From contig CAYRGS010000005.1 of the NCBI GenBank assembly GCA_964423875.1, forward strand, positions 1 to 64,000: a stretch of 64,000 bases of DNA, written 5' to 3'. Of the stretch, positions 43,029-52,800 are shown piece by piece. Each line of letters opens with the position of its first letter. Within the stretch, counting starts at the first letter, position 1. This DNA comes from CAYRGS01 sp964423875. GTDB taxonomy: Bacteria > UBA8248 > JACPRG01 > G963555815. A model generated the notes under the pieces. That model was not told the DNA's origin. It was given only the letters and a program-made list of their open reading frames with translations, and searched no databases. The position numbers and the translations under genes are program-made.

Positions 43029-43108
43029 TATTAGGTTTTTTCCGACCACTCGATTGTTGTCCTCAGCGGTTCCCCGCGGGTCCGCGACGAATAGGAGCGA
43101 GATGGATT

Positions 43109-43498
43109 ATGCCAAAAGAAGTGATTCAGCCGAAGAGCATGCCTGTCCCGGCGGCGCCGTACTCGCCCGGGATCAAGAAGGGCAGCTTCATTTTTACCTC
43201 TGGCCAAGTGGCCAATGATTCCAACGGAAACCTGGTGGGGATCGGAGACGTAGCCGCCCAGACCGAACAGTGTCTGAAGAACATCGAGGCCGTGTTGACC
43301 GAAGGGGGCGCCACGAAGGACGATGTGCTCAAGTGCGTGGTTTTTCTTTCCGATATCCGGTATTTCCAGGACATGAACGCGGAATACGCGAAATTCTTCG
43401 ACGGAGACGATAAGCCCGGCCGCTCCACCGTCCAGGCCCCTCTGGCGCGCCCCGAGATGCTCGTTGAGATCGAGGCTGTCGCGTACGTCGGCGATTAG
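43109..43498 (+). CDS. RidA family protein, array copy 1
   Basis: 129 aa from ATG 43109 (TAGGAG about 11 bases upstream). The complete RidA pattern MPVPAAPYSPGIKKGSFIFT, LKNIEAVLTEGGATKDDVLK, FLSDIRYFQDMNAEYAKFF, and PGRSTVQAPLARPEMLVEIE with the catalytic-site arginine. It hydrolyses reactive enamines/imines. Most similar within the window to the gene at 1495. The stop is 10 bases before the next RidA start. Confidence 0.9.
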   Translation: MPKEVIQPKSMPVPAAPYSPGIKKGSFIFTSGQVANDSNGNLVGIGDVAAQTEQCLKNIEAVLTEGGATKDDVLKCVVFLSDIRYFQDMNAEYAKFFDGDDKPGRSTVQAPLARPEMLVEIEAVAYVGD

Positions 43499-43508
43499 GA
43501 GAGTAATC

Positions 43509-43892
43509 ATGCCAAAAACGGTGATTCCCTCCGGGGACTCAGTCGCCATCGGTCCGTACTCTCCGGGAGCGGGGGGCGGGGGGCTTTTCTTCCTTTCGGG
43601 AAAGGCGGCGCTGGATTCGAACGGAAGCGTCATTGCGCCGGGCGATATCGTGGCCCAGACGGAAGCGACCATCCAATCCATCGAAGCGGTCCTCGCCGAC
43701 GCGGGCGGAACGCTGGACGATGTGGTCAAGACCACGGTCTTCCTGTCGGACATGAGGCACTTCAAAGGGATGAACGAAGTCTATGCCCGCATGTTCACCG
43801 GGGGCCGCCCGGCCCGCTCCACCATCCTGATGGTTCCTCCGGCGGTGGACCTGTTGGTCGAGATCGACGTGATCGCGATGATTGGAGAGTGA
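43509..43892 (+). CDS. RidA family protein, array copy 2
   Basis: 127 aa. More divergent: SVAIGPYSPGAGGGGLFFLS, IQSIEAVLADAGGTLDDVVK, FLSDMRHFKGMNEVYARMF, then RPARSTILMVPPAVDLLVEI keeps the arginine. A different pocket (AVDLLVEIDV replaces LARPEMLVEIE) suggests another substrate range. It is closely packed with copies 1 and 3, consistent with one operon and possibly a mixed trimer, since RidA proteins are trimeric; hetero-assembly is speculation. Confidence 0.88.
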   Translation: MPKTVIPSGDSVAIGPYSPGAGGGGLFFLSGKAALDSNGSVIAPGDIVAQTEATIQSIEAVLADAGGTLDDVVKTTVFLSDMRHFKGMNEVYARMFTGGRPARSTILMVPPAVDLLVEIDVIAMIGE

Positions 43893-43905
43893 GGGAGGAA
43901 CCCCA

Positions 43906-44292
43906 GTGGGCAAAACGGTGATCCGGCTGGAAAGCGGGTCCAAGGCCGTCGGACCTTACTCTTCGGGAGGGAGGGGAGGCCGGTTGCTTTTCTCATCGGG
44001 ACAGACCTCTTTGGACCCGGAGGGGAACGTCATCGGTGTGGGCGACGTGAAGACCCAGACCGTCGAGACCCTGAAGAACCTCGTCGCCGTTCTGGCGGCG
44101 GGCGGGGCGTCGGTGGAGGACGTCGTCAAGACGACGGTCTTTCTGCCGGACCTGCGCCACTACGCCTCGATGAACGAGGCCTACGCCCGGTTTTTTCCGA
44201 AGGACCCGCCCGCGCGGTCGACGATCCTGGCGCCGCTGGCGCTTCCCGAGCTGCTGGTCGAGATCGAGGCTGTTGCCGTCTTGGGAGACTGA
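43906..44292 (+). CDS. RidA family protein, array copy 3
   Basis: 128 aa from GTG 43906 (GGGAGG 7 bases upstream). SKAVGPYSSGGRGGRLLFSS, LKNLVAVLAAGGASVEDVVK, FLPDLRHYASMNEAYARFF and PPARSTILAPLALPELLVEI. The arginine is conserved. It ends the array; the damaged HD-GYP gene begins about 190 bases later in the same direction. Confidence 0.88.
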   Translation: MGKTVIRLESGSKAVGPYSSGGRGGRLLFSSGQTSLDPEGNVIGVGDVKTQTVETLKNLVAVLAAGGASVEDVVKTTVFLPDLRHYASMNEAYARFFPKDPPARSTILAPLALPELLVEIEAVAVLGD

Positions 44293-44478
44293 TGGAATTC
44301 TCCCTCTCTCCGCGTTCGGAATCGGGTGAGAAAATCCATGGTCGGGACGCTGGAGCCGGTCAGACCGGGATGAGATCCCGCGCGAAGCGGTCTTGAACCC
44401 ACTGGGGTCAGCCAGAACAAACATGCGCGGGAAATTGGCGGTCCGCCGCCGAGCCTGAAGGCGGGCCTCCGCTATGCA

Positions 44479-45186
44479 TTGGAACGCTTGGCCGAAGTGT
44501 TCCGACGGGTTCCCGAGGAGGGGGGCCAAAACGCGACGCTGGTCCTCTCCATCGTGGAACAGGCGCTCGGCTTGGTCCAGCAGGATTGGAAGGCCGCGTT
44601 TTCCCTTTTCCGGCTGGCCCAGCAGAGCCCCCAGACGTACGCCCATTCTCTCAATGTTTGTTTGTTCGGCCTGAGCTATGTCAAAAATTATTTTCCAATT
44701 TGTTCGGCGAGCGAGCTCAAGGAGATTGCGTTCGAATTTCTCAGCCACGACATCGGAAAGCTTCTCGTCTCCGAAGAGCTGCTGAATAAGAAGTCCCGTC
44801 TCACCCCCCCTTGAGCGGAAAGTCATCCGGCAAATTCCTTTGCACGGGCATAAGGTCTTGATGGAGTCCGATTGCGACTATCCGTCGGCGGTTGAAATCG
44901 TTCTGAATCATCACGAGCGGGTGGACGGCACGGGCTACCCGCGTGGGGTAGCGGAAAATCGGATACCCCTTCTCGCCCGCGTCTGCACCGTTTGCGAGGT
45001 GTTCGACACCATGACGACCCCGCTAAGGTCTATCGCAGCAAGAAGGAGACCCTGACCGCTTTTGAGGCGCTCAACCGGATGGTAACGGAAGACCCTGGTC
45101 AATTCGATCTGCGCGTTATCGCCAATTTCATTCGAATGATGGGGGGGAAGCCGGATAGAGGGATCGACGACGAATCAATCCGCTGA
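44479..45186 (+). pseudogene. HD-GYP domain phosphodiesterase-like protein with two frameshifts
   Basis: Three frames together give one HD-GYP domain: HSLNVCLFGLSYVKNYF, FLSHDIGKLLVSEELLNKKS, HGHKVLMESDCDYPSAVEIV, LNHHERVDGTGYPRGVAENR, LARVCTVCEVFDTMTT, YRSKKETLTAFEALNRMVTE. The HD pair and the HHExxDGxGYP motif that define c-di-GMP-hydrolysing HD-GYP proteins are present. Frame 1 stops after LTP because of the C7 run at 44804-44810 (removing one C restores PLERKVIRQIPLHGHK). The second break is near 45015-45020. The N-terminus is uncertain because the frame stays open above the TTG at 44479. Decayed gene or homopolymer errors. Confidence 0.75.
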
Positions 45187-45302
45187 GCGAAACCCCCGCC
45201 GGGATGCATTGAAATTTCATGAAAATCAGCGAGGTCGGCGAGAGACTTTGAGGGCCGGGCCCTGAATTTTGAAACCCTCTCCCGGAAGTCCGGGCCGATT
45301 AG

Positions 45303-46775
45303 TCAGCGCCGGATCACCAAGGGGACGGTCGCTTTGCGTCTGGAGGGCGTGGCGCGGTTCTGAAGCCGCGGGGGGAGGGAGCGGGTAGGGGAGAAGGTCA
45401 GGTCCTTGAAGTCCCTCAGGCGCTTTCCCGGGCCCTTGGCGGGCATCCATCGCCCATTTTGCGCCCGGACCAGGATGAAAGAATCTTCCCCGAGGAAGGC
45501 TTCTCGATAGAGGGCATTGGGCCTACCGGTAATCTGGTAACCACCGAGTATCCCCGAAAAGCGGTTCCGGTTTCGCATCTCGGATAAGACACGCGCCCCG
45601 AGGGTAGAGAGAGACTTTGGATCGGCGAAGCGCACGATGAGATCCATCAGGAGGAGCAGCGCGTCGTAGGTGCAGGCGGAAATGAGTAAAGGCCGCTTTT
45701 CATAGGACAGGAAGTAAGCGTCGCGAAATCTCACAAGATTTGTCCTGAGCGGGTCATGGGGGCCGAGGTGCTCGGCGACCGCCATCTTGTGTGCGATGGC
45801 CAGGATGTTTTCCCCTGGTTGATTGCGCGGGGGGGCGATTTGCTTGGGCGTCCACCGACGTGGTGGAGGCGAAGCCAGGTCCGGATGCACGGCAGCCGGC
45901 CCCAGGAGGATCGGCCCCGTGTGACCGGACCGCCGAGCCGCCCGCAAGAGGTCTTCCACGCTGTCACGGTCGAGCCAGGCCAGAAGCGGGCGGGAACCAC
46001 CGCCTTCCTGGAAGAGTTCGGCTGGGTCTTTCTCTTCGCCGGACGGGTAACGTGCTTGCCGAACACGAATCCCAAGTTCTTCCGCGATTCGACGAATGAC
46101 GCTCCGTCCTCTGCGTCCGTAGGCGGATTGATCCGAAACCAGCATGATTTCGCGTGTGCCTTCCTCGCGAAAGAGCGAAAGGCTCCTTCGTGCCGCGCCG
46201 TCGACGAGGCGCACAAGCGAGATCATCTCTTTCCCCGGGATTCCCGGGCCGCAGGAGACAGTGGGCAAGTTGTCCGCTTGTAGGGCCGACGTGGTCAGAT
46301 CGACGGGATTTGCGCTCACATATTGTCCCGCAATCGTTGGCGGTTCTAGTTTTTTCCGAGAGTCGGTCGGACGAGAGGCAGCGTTGACCGCGCCGGGCGG
46401 TTTGGAATTCGCTCCCCCGACCGGTGGGGATGGAGCAAGTTCCTCGTCAGGCGTCGAGGCGATGGGCGGTTCCCGACTGGGTCCGGGGGGCTGAATCGTT
46501 GAAGTCCTGAAAACGAAGCGGACACCCTTCATGGGTCCGGCGCTCGCCAACTCTTGAAAGAAAAACTCCGCTCCTTGCATCTCGGCGAGCGATACGGAAA
46601 TCCTTGCCTCAATCGAGGAGGTTTCTCCTGAAGCGGGGGTCATGAGGAGGTCGAGGGAAATTCCAGGATCCGGCGGAACCTCTGGTTTCTCTTCCTGGCT
46701 CTGCGGTGGCCAGGCGCAAGAAAGGGGGAGGACGGCCAAGGCCAGGGTGGCGGTCAGGAAAGCCCACCTCCGCAT
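45303..46775 (-). CDS. Periplasmic-binding-protein-like lipoprotein (LivJ/LpoA fold)
   Basis: 490 aa from ATG 46775, 5 bases after the stop of the GT-C gene; a TTG at 46784 is also possible. Lipoprotein signal AFLTATLALAVLPLSCAW with lipobox cysteine. After a Pro-rich linker (about residues 95-140), the type-1 binding fold shows ISLVRLVDGAARRSLSLFRE, IMLVSDQSAYGRRGRSVIRR, RRSGHTGPILLGPAAVHPDL, SACTYDALLLLMDLIVRFAD. The layout resembles branched-chain amino-acid receptors and the LpoA cell-wall regulator. No transport genes are near, so a structural or regulatory envelope role is as likely as uptake. Confidence 0.75.
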   Translation of the reverse strand: MRRWAFLTATLALAVLPLSCAWPPQSQEEKPEVPPDPGISLDLLMTPASGETSSIEARISVSLAEMQGAEFFFQELASAGPMKGVRFVFRTSTIQPPGPSREPPIASTPDEELAPSPPVGGANSKPPGAVNAASRPTDSRKKLEPPTIAGQYVSANPVDLTTSALQADNLPTVSCGPGIPGKEMISLVRLVDGAARRSLSLFREEGTREIMLVSDQSAYGRRGRSVIRRIAEELGIRVRQARYPSGEEKDPAELFQEGGGSRPLLAWLDRDSVEDLLRAARRSGHTGPILLGPAAVHPDLASPPPRRWTPKQIAPPRNQPGENILAIAHKMAVAEHLGPHDPLRTNLVRFRDAYFLSYEKRPLLISACTYDALLLLMDLIVRFADPKSLSTLGARVLSEMRNRNRFSGILGGYQITGRPNALYREAFLGEDSFILVRAQNGRWMPAKGPGKRLRDFKDLTFSPTRSLPPRLQNRATPSRRKATVPLVIRR

Positions 46776-46780
46776 GAGGC

Positions 46781-49078
46781 TCAAAGCAACTCCTCGGGAA
46801 GTCCTCGGGATAGACGTCGCTTTAACCCAAAAAGGGTCTTCCCCACCGGCCTCGACGAGGAAGCGGGCGGTTCCCTCTGAGGGCCGGTGTCTTCGCGCCT
46901 CCGGCGGAAGAGGCCTCGGACCTTCGGCCACAAGTAGATCAGGGCGACTGCCGTATAGATCAGGTAGAACGGCCTGCCCGGGACGCCGTATCGGCCTTCG
47001 GCGTGGAAAGGTGCGTGCACCAGGGAGAGATACACGATGGGGACCGCAATGATCCAATGCTTCCGCCACCCCTTCCGCAAAACAACGAACCCCAAGATCC
47101 CTAAGACTAGGATGGCCGATGTTCCCAGCGTCAGAAGGGGGTACAAGACAGAGCTCCCACGGACCTGATAGGTCTGTTTCTCACTGGTAGTACCTAAAAC
47201 CAGCCACAAGCGGGGAATTCTGAAAATCAACGCCTGCACATTCTCCCAAAAGTCCCTTTTGAGGTTGATCCACGCCATCTTCATGTAGGCCCTGTTTCTG
47301 CGGAGTTCCTGATGAATCGAGGGGAACCCGATTCGCTGGACGCAGGGAGATGATTCTGGAAGGGAAGAAAAAATGCCTTCTTCAAGACCGCATCTCGTCA
47401 ACTTAGTCCAGTTTGCTCCAGGGGTGCCCGGACCACGGTAAGATACGGTTGCGGCGAACCTGCGCTTATCGTCGAGGCCCCCTCTTTCAATCAACCATCG
47501 CAGCGCAGGGGTCTTTTTATGCAAGGGAAGCAAGAGTCCGGCCTCGTTGTTCAAGGAGAGTCGGAGCGTTTGCTCGCCGGAGGCCTCTATGTCTCTCGCT
47601 GTAAAAGCGCCCGGCCCGGACATTTTTTGGATTAAGACTTCGAGCTCAGAGCTGGCAAAAAAGAGGTCTTGGACCAAGAGTTCGAGGTTGGAGAAGGAAT
47701 GAGATTGGCTTCCGCCAGAATCCAGACGGGCGCCTGGTTTCAGGAGGTTATGGTACCAGTTTGGGCAATGGCGGCCACGAAGTATGCAGGAGAGGAGCGC
47801 CGAGTGTGCGCCATCCACAGAATCCGAACGGGCCCCTGATTTCAGGACGTTATGGTAAGTATGAGCGATGTCCTGAACAAGGGCGGCCACATCGTGGATG
47901 TCGAGAGTGTCCGCTCCGCCGATTTCGTGTACGACATCGGGTACGGTTTCGAAGAAGAAGTACCGCTCCGGGTACACATCCGATTTTCGGGGGTATCTCA
48001 ATCTCGCTCTTCCCGACAAGGGGTGCTCGGACGTCACGAAATAGCTCACGCGCGTTCCAAAAGGCTGAGGTGGAAGCGTCGTGCGGAATCTGCCCGCTCC
48101 GGCCGGGGACATGTCCACCGTTGTGAAGCGGTCAGACTCCCCTGTCCGGTAATGAAGCCGAATGGGGGTGATCTGCTCAGGATTTCTGGCGTTCAGTTCG
48201 ATGATCGAGGGGCGCTTCGGGTCGTCGTGGAAATGCGGCAGCCGGTTCTCCAAGACGAGAAGTTGAAAATAGTAATCAGGATTTTTCCAGTGGCGGGTGG
48301 CGTACTTTTCCACGCTCAGCGTCCCGAGCCAGAACTGATAAGGCGCCTCGGTGCTGAGCGGGATGAATGACTCGCTCAGCCAATAGTTTCGGGCCACCCA
48401 TGGAAGCCACACCAACAAGAATCCCAGGTGGAGGACGACGAAGGGCCGAAGAAGGCCCTGGCGGCGCCGGTTCACCCACCATGCACCGGCGAAGCAGAGG
48501 AGTGAGAGCAAGGCGAACACCGGCCGGACGAGCGCCGAGTACGCCATGATGGCTCCCGTTAGAAAGGCCAGCCACGGGCTGTTCTTATCCAGCACCCGTT
48601 TAAAAAGCCAGAGCGACAACGCCAACAGGAAGGTCGAGAGGACTTCCGGCAAAACGGTTGGGATGTACATCGTTGTCAGGGGAAAGACTGCGACCAGCAG
48701 AGAGGCCAGCGAGGCAACCCGTTCATTGAAGCACCGTCGGGCCAGAACGAAGATGAGGACCACCGTCAGGAGGTGTAAGACGATGTGGATCGCGTAGACC
48801 GCTTTCGGCGCGTGGCCGAACAGGGCGTAAACGGCCGCCAGAAACAGCGGGTAGCCCGGCGTCCGGAAGAAGTGGGGGCTGACAATCCCGTCGTCGGCTA
48901 ACGTGAATCCCTCCCCGCGGGCCAGGTTCCAACCGAGGGCGTCGTAGGATTCGAAGCTGGGTGGAATCAAAAGAGGCGGGCGAAGGAAGACACCAATCCC
49001 CATCAGGAGGCCAAGCCCCAGCGCCGTCCAGAGGAGACGAAGGTCTCTCTGCGTGCTGTGTTTTGTTGCGCTATTCAA
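46781..49078 (-). CDS. GT-C type glycosyltransferase (ArnT/PMT-like), multi-pass membrane protein
   Basis: 765 aa from a TTG start. About ten membrane helices. The first luminal loop holds the acidic motif FESYDALGWNLARGEGFTLA, followed by FFRTPGYPLFLAAVYALFGH, as in polyprenyl-phosphate-sugar-dependent transferases. A large extracytoplasmic region (about residues 240-610) separates the N-terminal helices from the last membrane segments (PLLTLGTSAILVLGILGFVV, WIIAVPIVYLSLVHAPFHAE). That region contains an in-frame 34-residue duplication (see 47717-47857). It likely adds a sugar to an envelope lipid or protein; it is coupled to the lipoprotein downstream. Confidence 0.8.
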   Translation of the reverse strand: MNSATKHSTQRDLRLLWTALGLGLLMGIGVFLRPPLLIPPSFESYDALGWNLARGEGFTLADDGIVSPHFFRTPGYPLFLAAVYALFGHAPKAVYAIHIVLHLLTVVLIFVLARRCFNERVASLASLLVAVFPLTTMYIPTVLPEVLSTFLLALSLWLFKRVLDKNSPWLAFLTGAIMAYSALVRPVFALLSLLCFAGAWWVNRRRQGLLRPFVVLHLGFLLVWLPWVARNYWLSESFIPLSTEAPYQFWLGTLSVEKYATRHWKNPDYYFQLLVLENRLPHFHDDPKRPSIIELNARNPEQITPIRLHYRTGESDRFTTVDMSPAGAGRFRTTLPPQPFGTRVSYFVTSEHPLSGRARLRYPRKSDVYPERYFFFETVPDVVHEIGGADTLDIHDVAALVQDIAHTYHNVLKSGARSDSVDGAHSALLSCILRGRHCPNWYHNLLKPGARLDSGGSQSHSFSNLELLVQDLFFASSELEVLIQKMSGPGAFTARDIEASGEQTLRLSLNNEAGLLLPLHKKTPALRWLIERGGLDDKRRFAATVSYRGPGTPGANWTKLTRCGLEEGIFSSLPESSPCVQRIGFPSIHQELRRNRAYMKMAWINLKRDFWENVQALIFRIPRLWLVLGTTSEKQTYQVRGSSVLYPLLTLGTSAILVLGILGFVVLRKGWRKHWIIAVPIVYLSLVHAPFHAEGRYGVPGRPFYLIYTAVALIYLWPKVRGLFRRRREDTGPQREPPASSSRPVGKTLFGLKRRLSRGLPEELL
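47717..47857. repeat. In-frame 102-bp duplication inside the GT-C gene
   Basis: 39-base words at 47717-47755 and 47819-47857 match at 34 of 39 positions, 102 bases apart (34 codons). In the protein this gives YHNVLKSGARSDSVDGAHS and YHNLLKPGARLDSGGSQSHS. Confidence 0.65.
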
Positions 49079-49154
49079 TGCCAGTCAAGACTGCAATGAT
49101 CGGGAAGATCTCGTTAAGCTTTCAAAACCTTCAACCATTCTTAGAATAGGAGTG

Positions 49155-49707
49155 ACCGAGATTTCCCAGATAACCTGCCGAATCATACTTCTTAAAAGAC
49201 ATTCTTCTATTAGGCCAGACTTTGAGCACAAGGTCAAGACTTCTTCGGGGATCTTCAGTTCCTTATGTATGGCTGGGGGCCATCACGGGTCAAAACTCCT
49301 TGCAATTCTTGCCCTGAATGCGCCCCGACTACGGGTCAGCACAGACTGATCCCCCCGTCTCCACCACGTCACTAAGCTTCCTGGCCATCGGCTCCGTTAT
49401 CCGGTGTCCGGCGCCGGAGGCGGCAACCACAACCTTCGGATTCGCTCAAGGATTGCCCTGAACACTTGACGCGACACCGCCCCCTCGGCCATCTGGACGG
49501 TGACATACCGGCCATGGGTGACTCCCTTGGCTCCGTGAAACTCCAGCCTGAGGCGAGGGTCGAAATTGAACCTCAATAGCCTCTTTCTCGCTTCCCCCAT
49601 TGGGTTCCCCCATCAGAAAGTGACACGGTGAGGCTAACGGATTGATTTTACAACAGAAACGGGAACAACTTTGTTAAATACTTCCGATCCATCTGGGAAA
49701 TCTGGGT
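49155..49707. mobile_element. Internally deleted IS1380-family element
   Basis: Terminal inverted repeats ACCGAGATTTCCCAGAT (49155-49171) and ATCTGGGAAATCTGGGT (49691-49707) match at 16 of 17 positions and bound a 553-bp unit. Inside is a transposase remnant joining only the first and last parts of the protein. The surrounding gap 49079-49846 is AT-richer than its neighbours and holds no other gene. Confidence 0.6.
49397..49600 (-). pseudogene. IS1380-family transposase remnant, N- and C-termini fused
   Basis: 67 codons. MGEARKRLLRFNFDPRLRLE, then FHGAKGVTH, matches the conserved N-terminus of IS1380-type DDE transposases, while GRYVTVQMAEGAVSRQVFRA, then ILERIRRLWLPPP, matches their C-terminus. 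About 400 residues with the catalytic DDE triad are missing. An intact transposase supplied in trans could still mobilise the ends. Confidence 0.6.
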
Positions 49708-49846
49708 TTAATTTGTTTCACAACAAACTGGCTCTCTCCGGACGCGAACAGGAGGGGGATGGATGGGAATTCCGAGTTCCCGGTCGTCCACATTCATCCG
49801 GCAATCCTCCTGCGCCTCACCTCATCCCGCAAGGGGTTTAACGGGT

Positions 49847-52800
49847 TTAAAAAGGCTGGAGAACAAGGGGTGCCTGAACGGGTGAAACTTTCGAGCAAGA
49901 GGGGACCGCTGAACCCTCGGACCCTTCCGCTTCATCACCCGCACAGCTCAGATCGGGGCGCGTTTTCCGCACCCACCGGATCATGCGACAAAAATCTTCT
50001 GAACCTTTCATGTCCTTACGCTTCCGGCTGACGAAAAGCCCCTCACACCAAAATCGCATGGCTTTGGCCGGGCGCCCCTCTGCCTCGTGGATGAAGGCCA
50101 GATTATTCAAAATCGCCGCCGCATCTTTCCGGTTGCCGACACGGCGCATGAGAGTGAGCGATTCCCGATACCGTCGGATGGCCTCCTTGTAGTGTCCCTG
50201 TGCCTCGTACGCAAGGGCCAGCCCCATCAGGCTCCGCGCGGTGCGCGCTTGGTCACCGAATCGACGGAAAGTCGTGAGCAAGGCGGGGTAGAGCCCCATC
50301 GCTTCCTCGTGCCCACCCCCGATCTGGTAGCCAATGGCGATGCCGAGGAGACTCCGTGCCATCCCCTCCTCGTCACGGAGTCGGCGATGGATGGCGAGGG
50401 CCTCCCGGTGAAAATTCATCGCCTCCTTATGTCGGTTCTGCGTTTCCAAGATTTCGACGATTCGTCTGAGACCTTCCGCTGTGCCGGGCTCGTTGCCGAG
50501 GCGGCGTTGGAGCGTAACGGTCTTCCGATAGAGACCCAGCGCCTTGGACAATTGTCCCCATTTTTCGTGGATGCCGGCCATGCCCATGAGGATGGCGGTC
50601 ACGTTTTCTTCTTTGCTCAGGCGACGAGAGATGGGTAAGGCTTCCTGGTAACTCTCCATCGCCTCGTTCCACCAGCCCCGCTTTTGGTACGCGCGGCCCA
50701 AGCCCAGATTCGTGTTCGCAATCCCTTCAGCGTTTCCGATGCCGATATGGATGTCGAGGGCTTCCCAGCGGAGCGGAATCGCCTCGTCCAGGCGTCCCTG
50801 CGCCTCGTGGATCCGGGCGATCTTGTTCAGGTCCGCCGCTTCGCTCTTCTCGTCGCCGAGTCGGCGAGAGCGGTTCAGCGAGTCCGAATGAAGCTTCAAT
50901 GCCTCCTCGGACCGCCCCTGGCGATAAAGAATATCGGCAATCCGGTTTAGGGTGTACCTTACGCCTTGATGGTCTCCGAGACGATCCTCGAGGGCGAGGG
51001 CTTCCCGCAAAAATCTCAGGGCCTCATCGAAGCGGTTTTGGAACTCACGGATTTGAGCCATGCGATTTAGTGTAGCCGCCACCCCGGCCTGATCGCCGAG
51101 GCGCCGCCGGCTCGCCAGCGAATCCCGATATAGCCTCAAAGCCTCCCAGTCGCGGCCTTGGCTCCAGCGGATGTCGGCCATATTGGTCAGGATTCCCGCA
51201 ACGCCCGGTTCATTCCGGAGGCGACGCTGCGCGGCGAGCGTTTCCTCGTAGCGTTCCATGGCCTCAACGTAGCGGCCCTCCCGATGGTGGATGAGGGCCA
51301 TACCCATCTTGGCCGCCACGAGACCCGCCTCATCGCCCAAAAACGACAAGGTGTCCAGCGATTTCCGGTAACCCTCGATCGCCTCATTTTGCGAGCCCCG
51401 GACTTGCTGGAAAAAAGCCGTGACCACCCGGCGCCGCTCCGCGGTCCCTGCGGCGCCGAGGCGACGTTCGATGGCGGCGGACTCCCGCCAGAGCCTCAGG
51501 GCCTCGTCGGATTGGCCCCAGCCCTGGCGGATGAGGGCCATGCCCGTCAGGCTCAACCCCACGCCCGCTACGTTTCCGAGGCGGCGCCAGATTGTGAGAG
51601 ACTCGCGGTAAAGCTTCAGGGCCTCGTCGTTCCGGCCCTGGATCCGGTACAGGAGAGCAATCCCCATGAGGTCGATTGCCGCACCCGCCTCGTCTCCAAG
51701 GCGACGCCGAATGGCGAGTGACTCGCGGTAATCACTTGCCGCCTTGTCATAGCGTCCCGCCCGATGATGAATGAAGGCCATGTGGTCCAAGATCCCCACG
51801 GCGGCTCCTTCGTCGCCCAGACGGCGTGAGAGGTTCAGCGCCCTCTGATAAAGCTTCAGGGCTTCACCGAAGTTCCCTTGACGATGAAGGCTGCGGGCCA
51901 TGTGACGGAGCAAGCGGGCCGCGGCCACCTCATTGCCCAGGCGGCGCTCGGTCTGATAGGCTTGTCGGAAAAGATTCAAGGTGTCCCCGTGCTGCCCGCG
52001 TCGCTCCTGGGAAAAGGCCATCAGGCTCAGGGTGCGCGCCGTGCCTTCCGCGTCGCCGACCGCCCGCTGGATGGCCAGTGCCCGTTGGAAGAGCTTCCGG
52101 GCCTGAGGGAGTTTTCTCTTAGCCTCTTGGCGTAGGGCCAACCGGTTCAGGATCCGTGCCGCCGCTGCCGCATGGTTCTGGAGACGCCACAAGAGGTCAA
52201 AGGCCTCCCCGTAAAGCCTGGTGGCCTCTTTAAAGTCATTTTTCATTTCGTTCACACGGGCCATGTGGCTGAGGGTTCTGGCTGCGGAGGCCTCGTCTCC
52301 TCTTTCGCGAAGCAACCCAAGGGCGCGTGTCAGTGCATCCATGGCGCCCTCCGAATCTGCGAGCTTCATCCGTGTGAGGCCCAATTCGGCGAACGCGGCG
52401 GCGTCTGTGGCGTCTTTTTTCGTCGCTTGCTCAAGGAAGACGGCGGCCTCATCCCAGTCCCCCCTCTGACGAGCTTGGAGCGCCTTTCCACGGAGGATGT
52501 AGGTCTCAAGTGTGCGTGCCGGCGGCGCGTCGAGCAGCTTTCTCTCTTTTGGCGTAATGGGGAAGCCCGCCACCTTCACAACGGCGGTCCCTACCTTCTT
52601 CACCTCCACCTTTCTTCCCAAGGTTTCCACGGAGGCGTTCACCATCCTGTTCAGGCCGGCGAATAGGGCGTGTTCCGATGAAACCTCGACTTGCACGCGG
52701 AAAGTGTGGACAGCAATCGCTGTCGAGACATCGACGAACTGAAGGTTGAACGTCTGGCCCCGGCCAAATGGGGTGAGTTCTCCGAGGACGACCATTTCGG

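Noticed and set aside
42747..43108. tRNA or other structured RNA in intergenic gaps
   Set aside because: I looked for acceptor/T-arm patterns (GGTTCGAATC-like) in the larger gaps and found none that fold as a cloverleaf; no rRNA, tmRNA or RNase P words were seen.
49053..49349. 98-codon plus-strand frame in the AT-richer gap
   Set aside because: Overlaps the left terminal repeat of the IS1380-type element, has no ribosome site and no family resemblance.
50000..52500. Regular 120-bp tandem repeats as a possible satellite or CRISPR
   Set aside because: They encode in-frame 40-residue TPR units in one protein.
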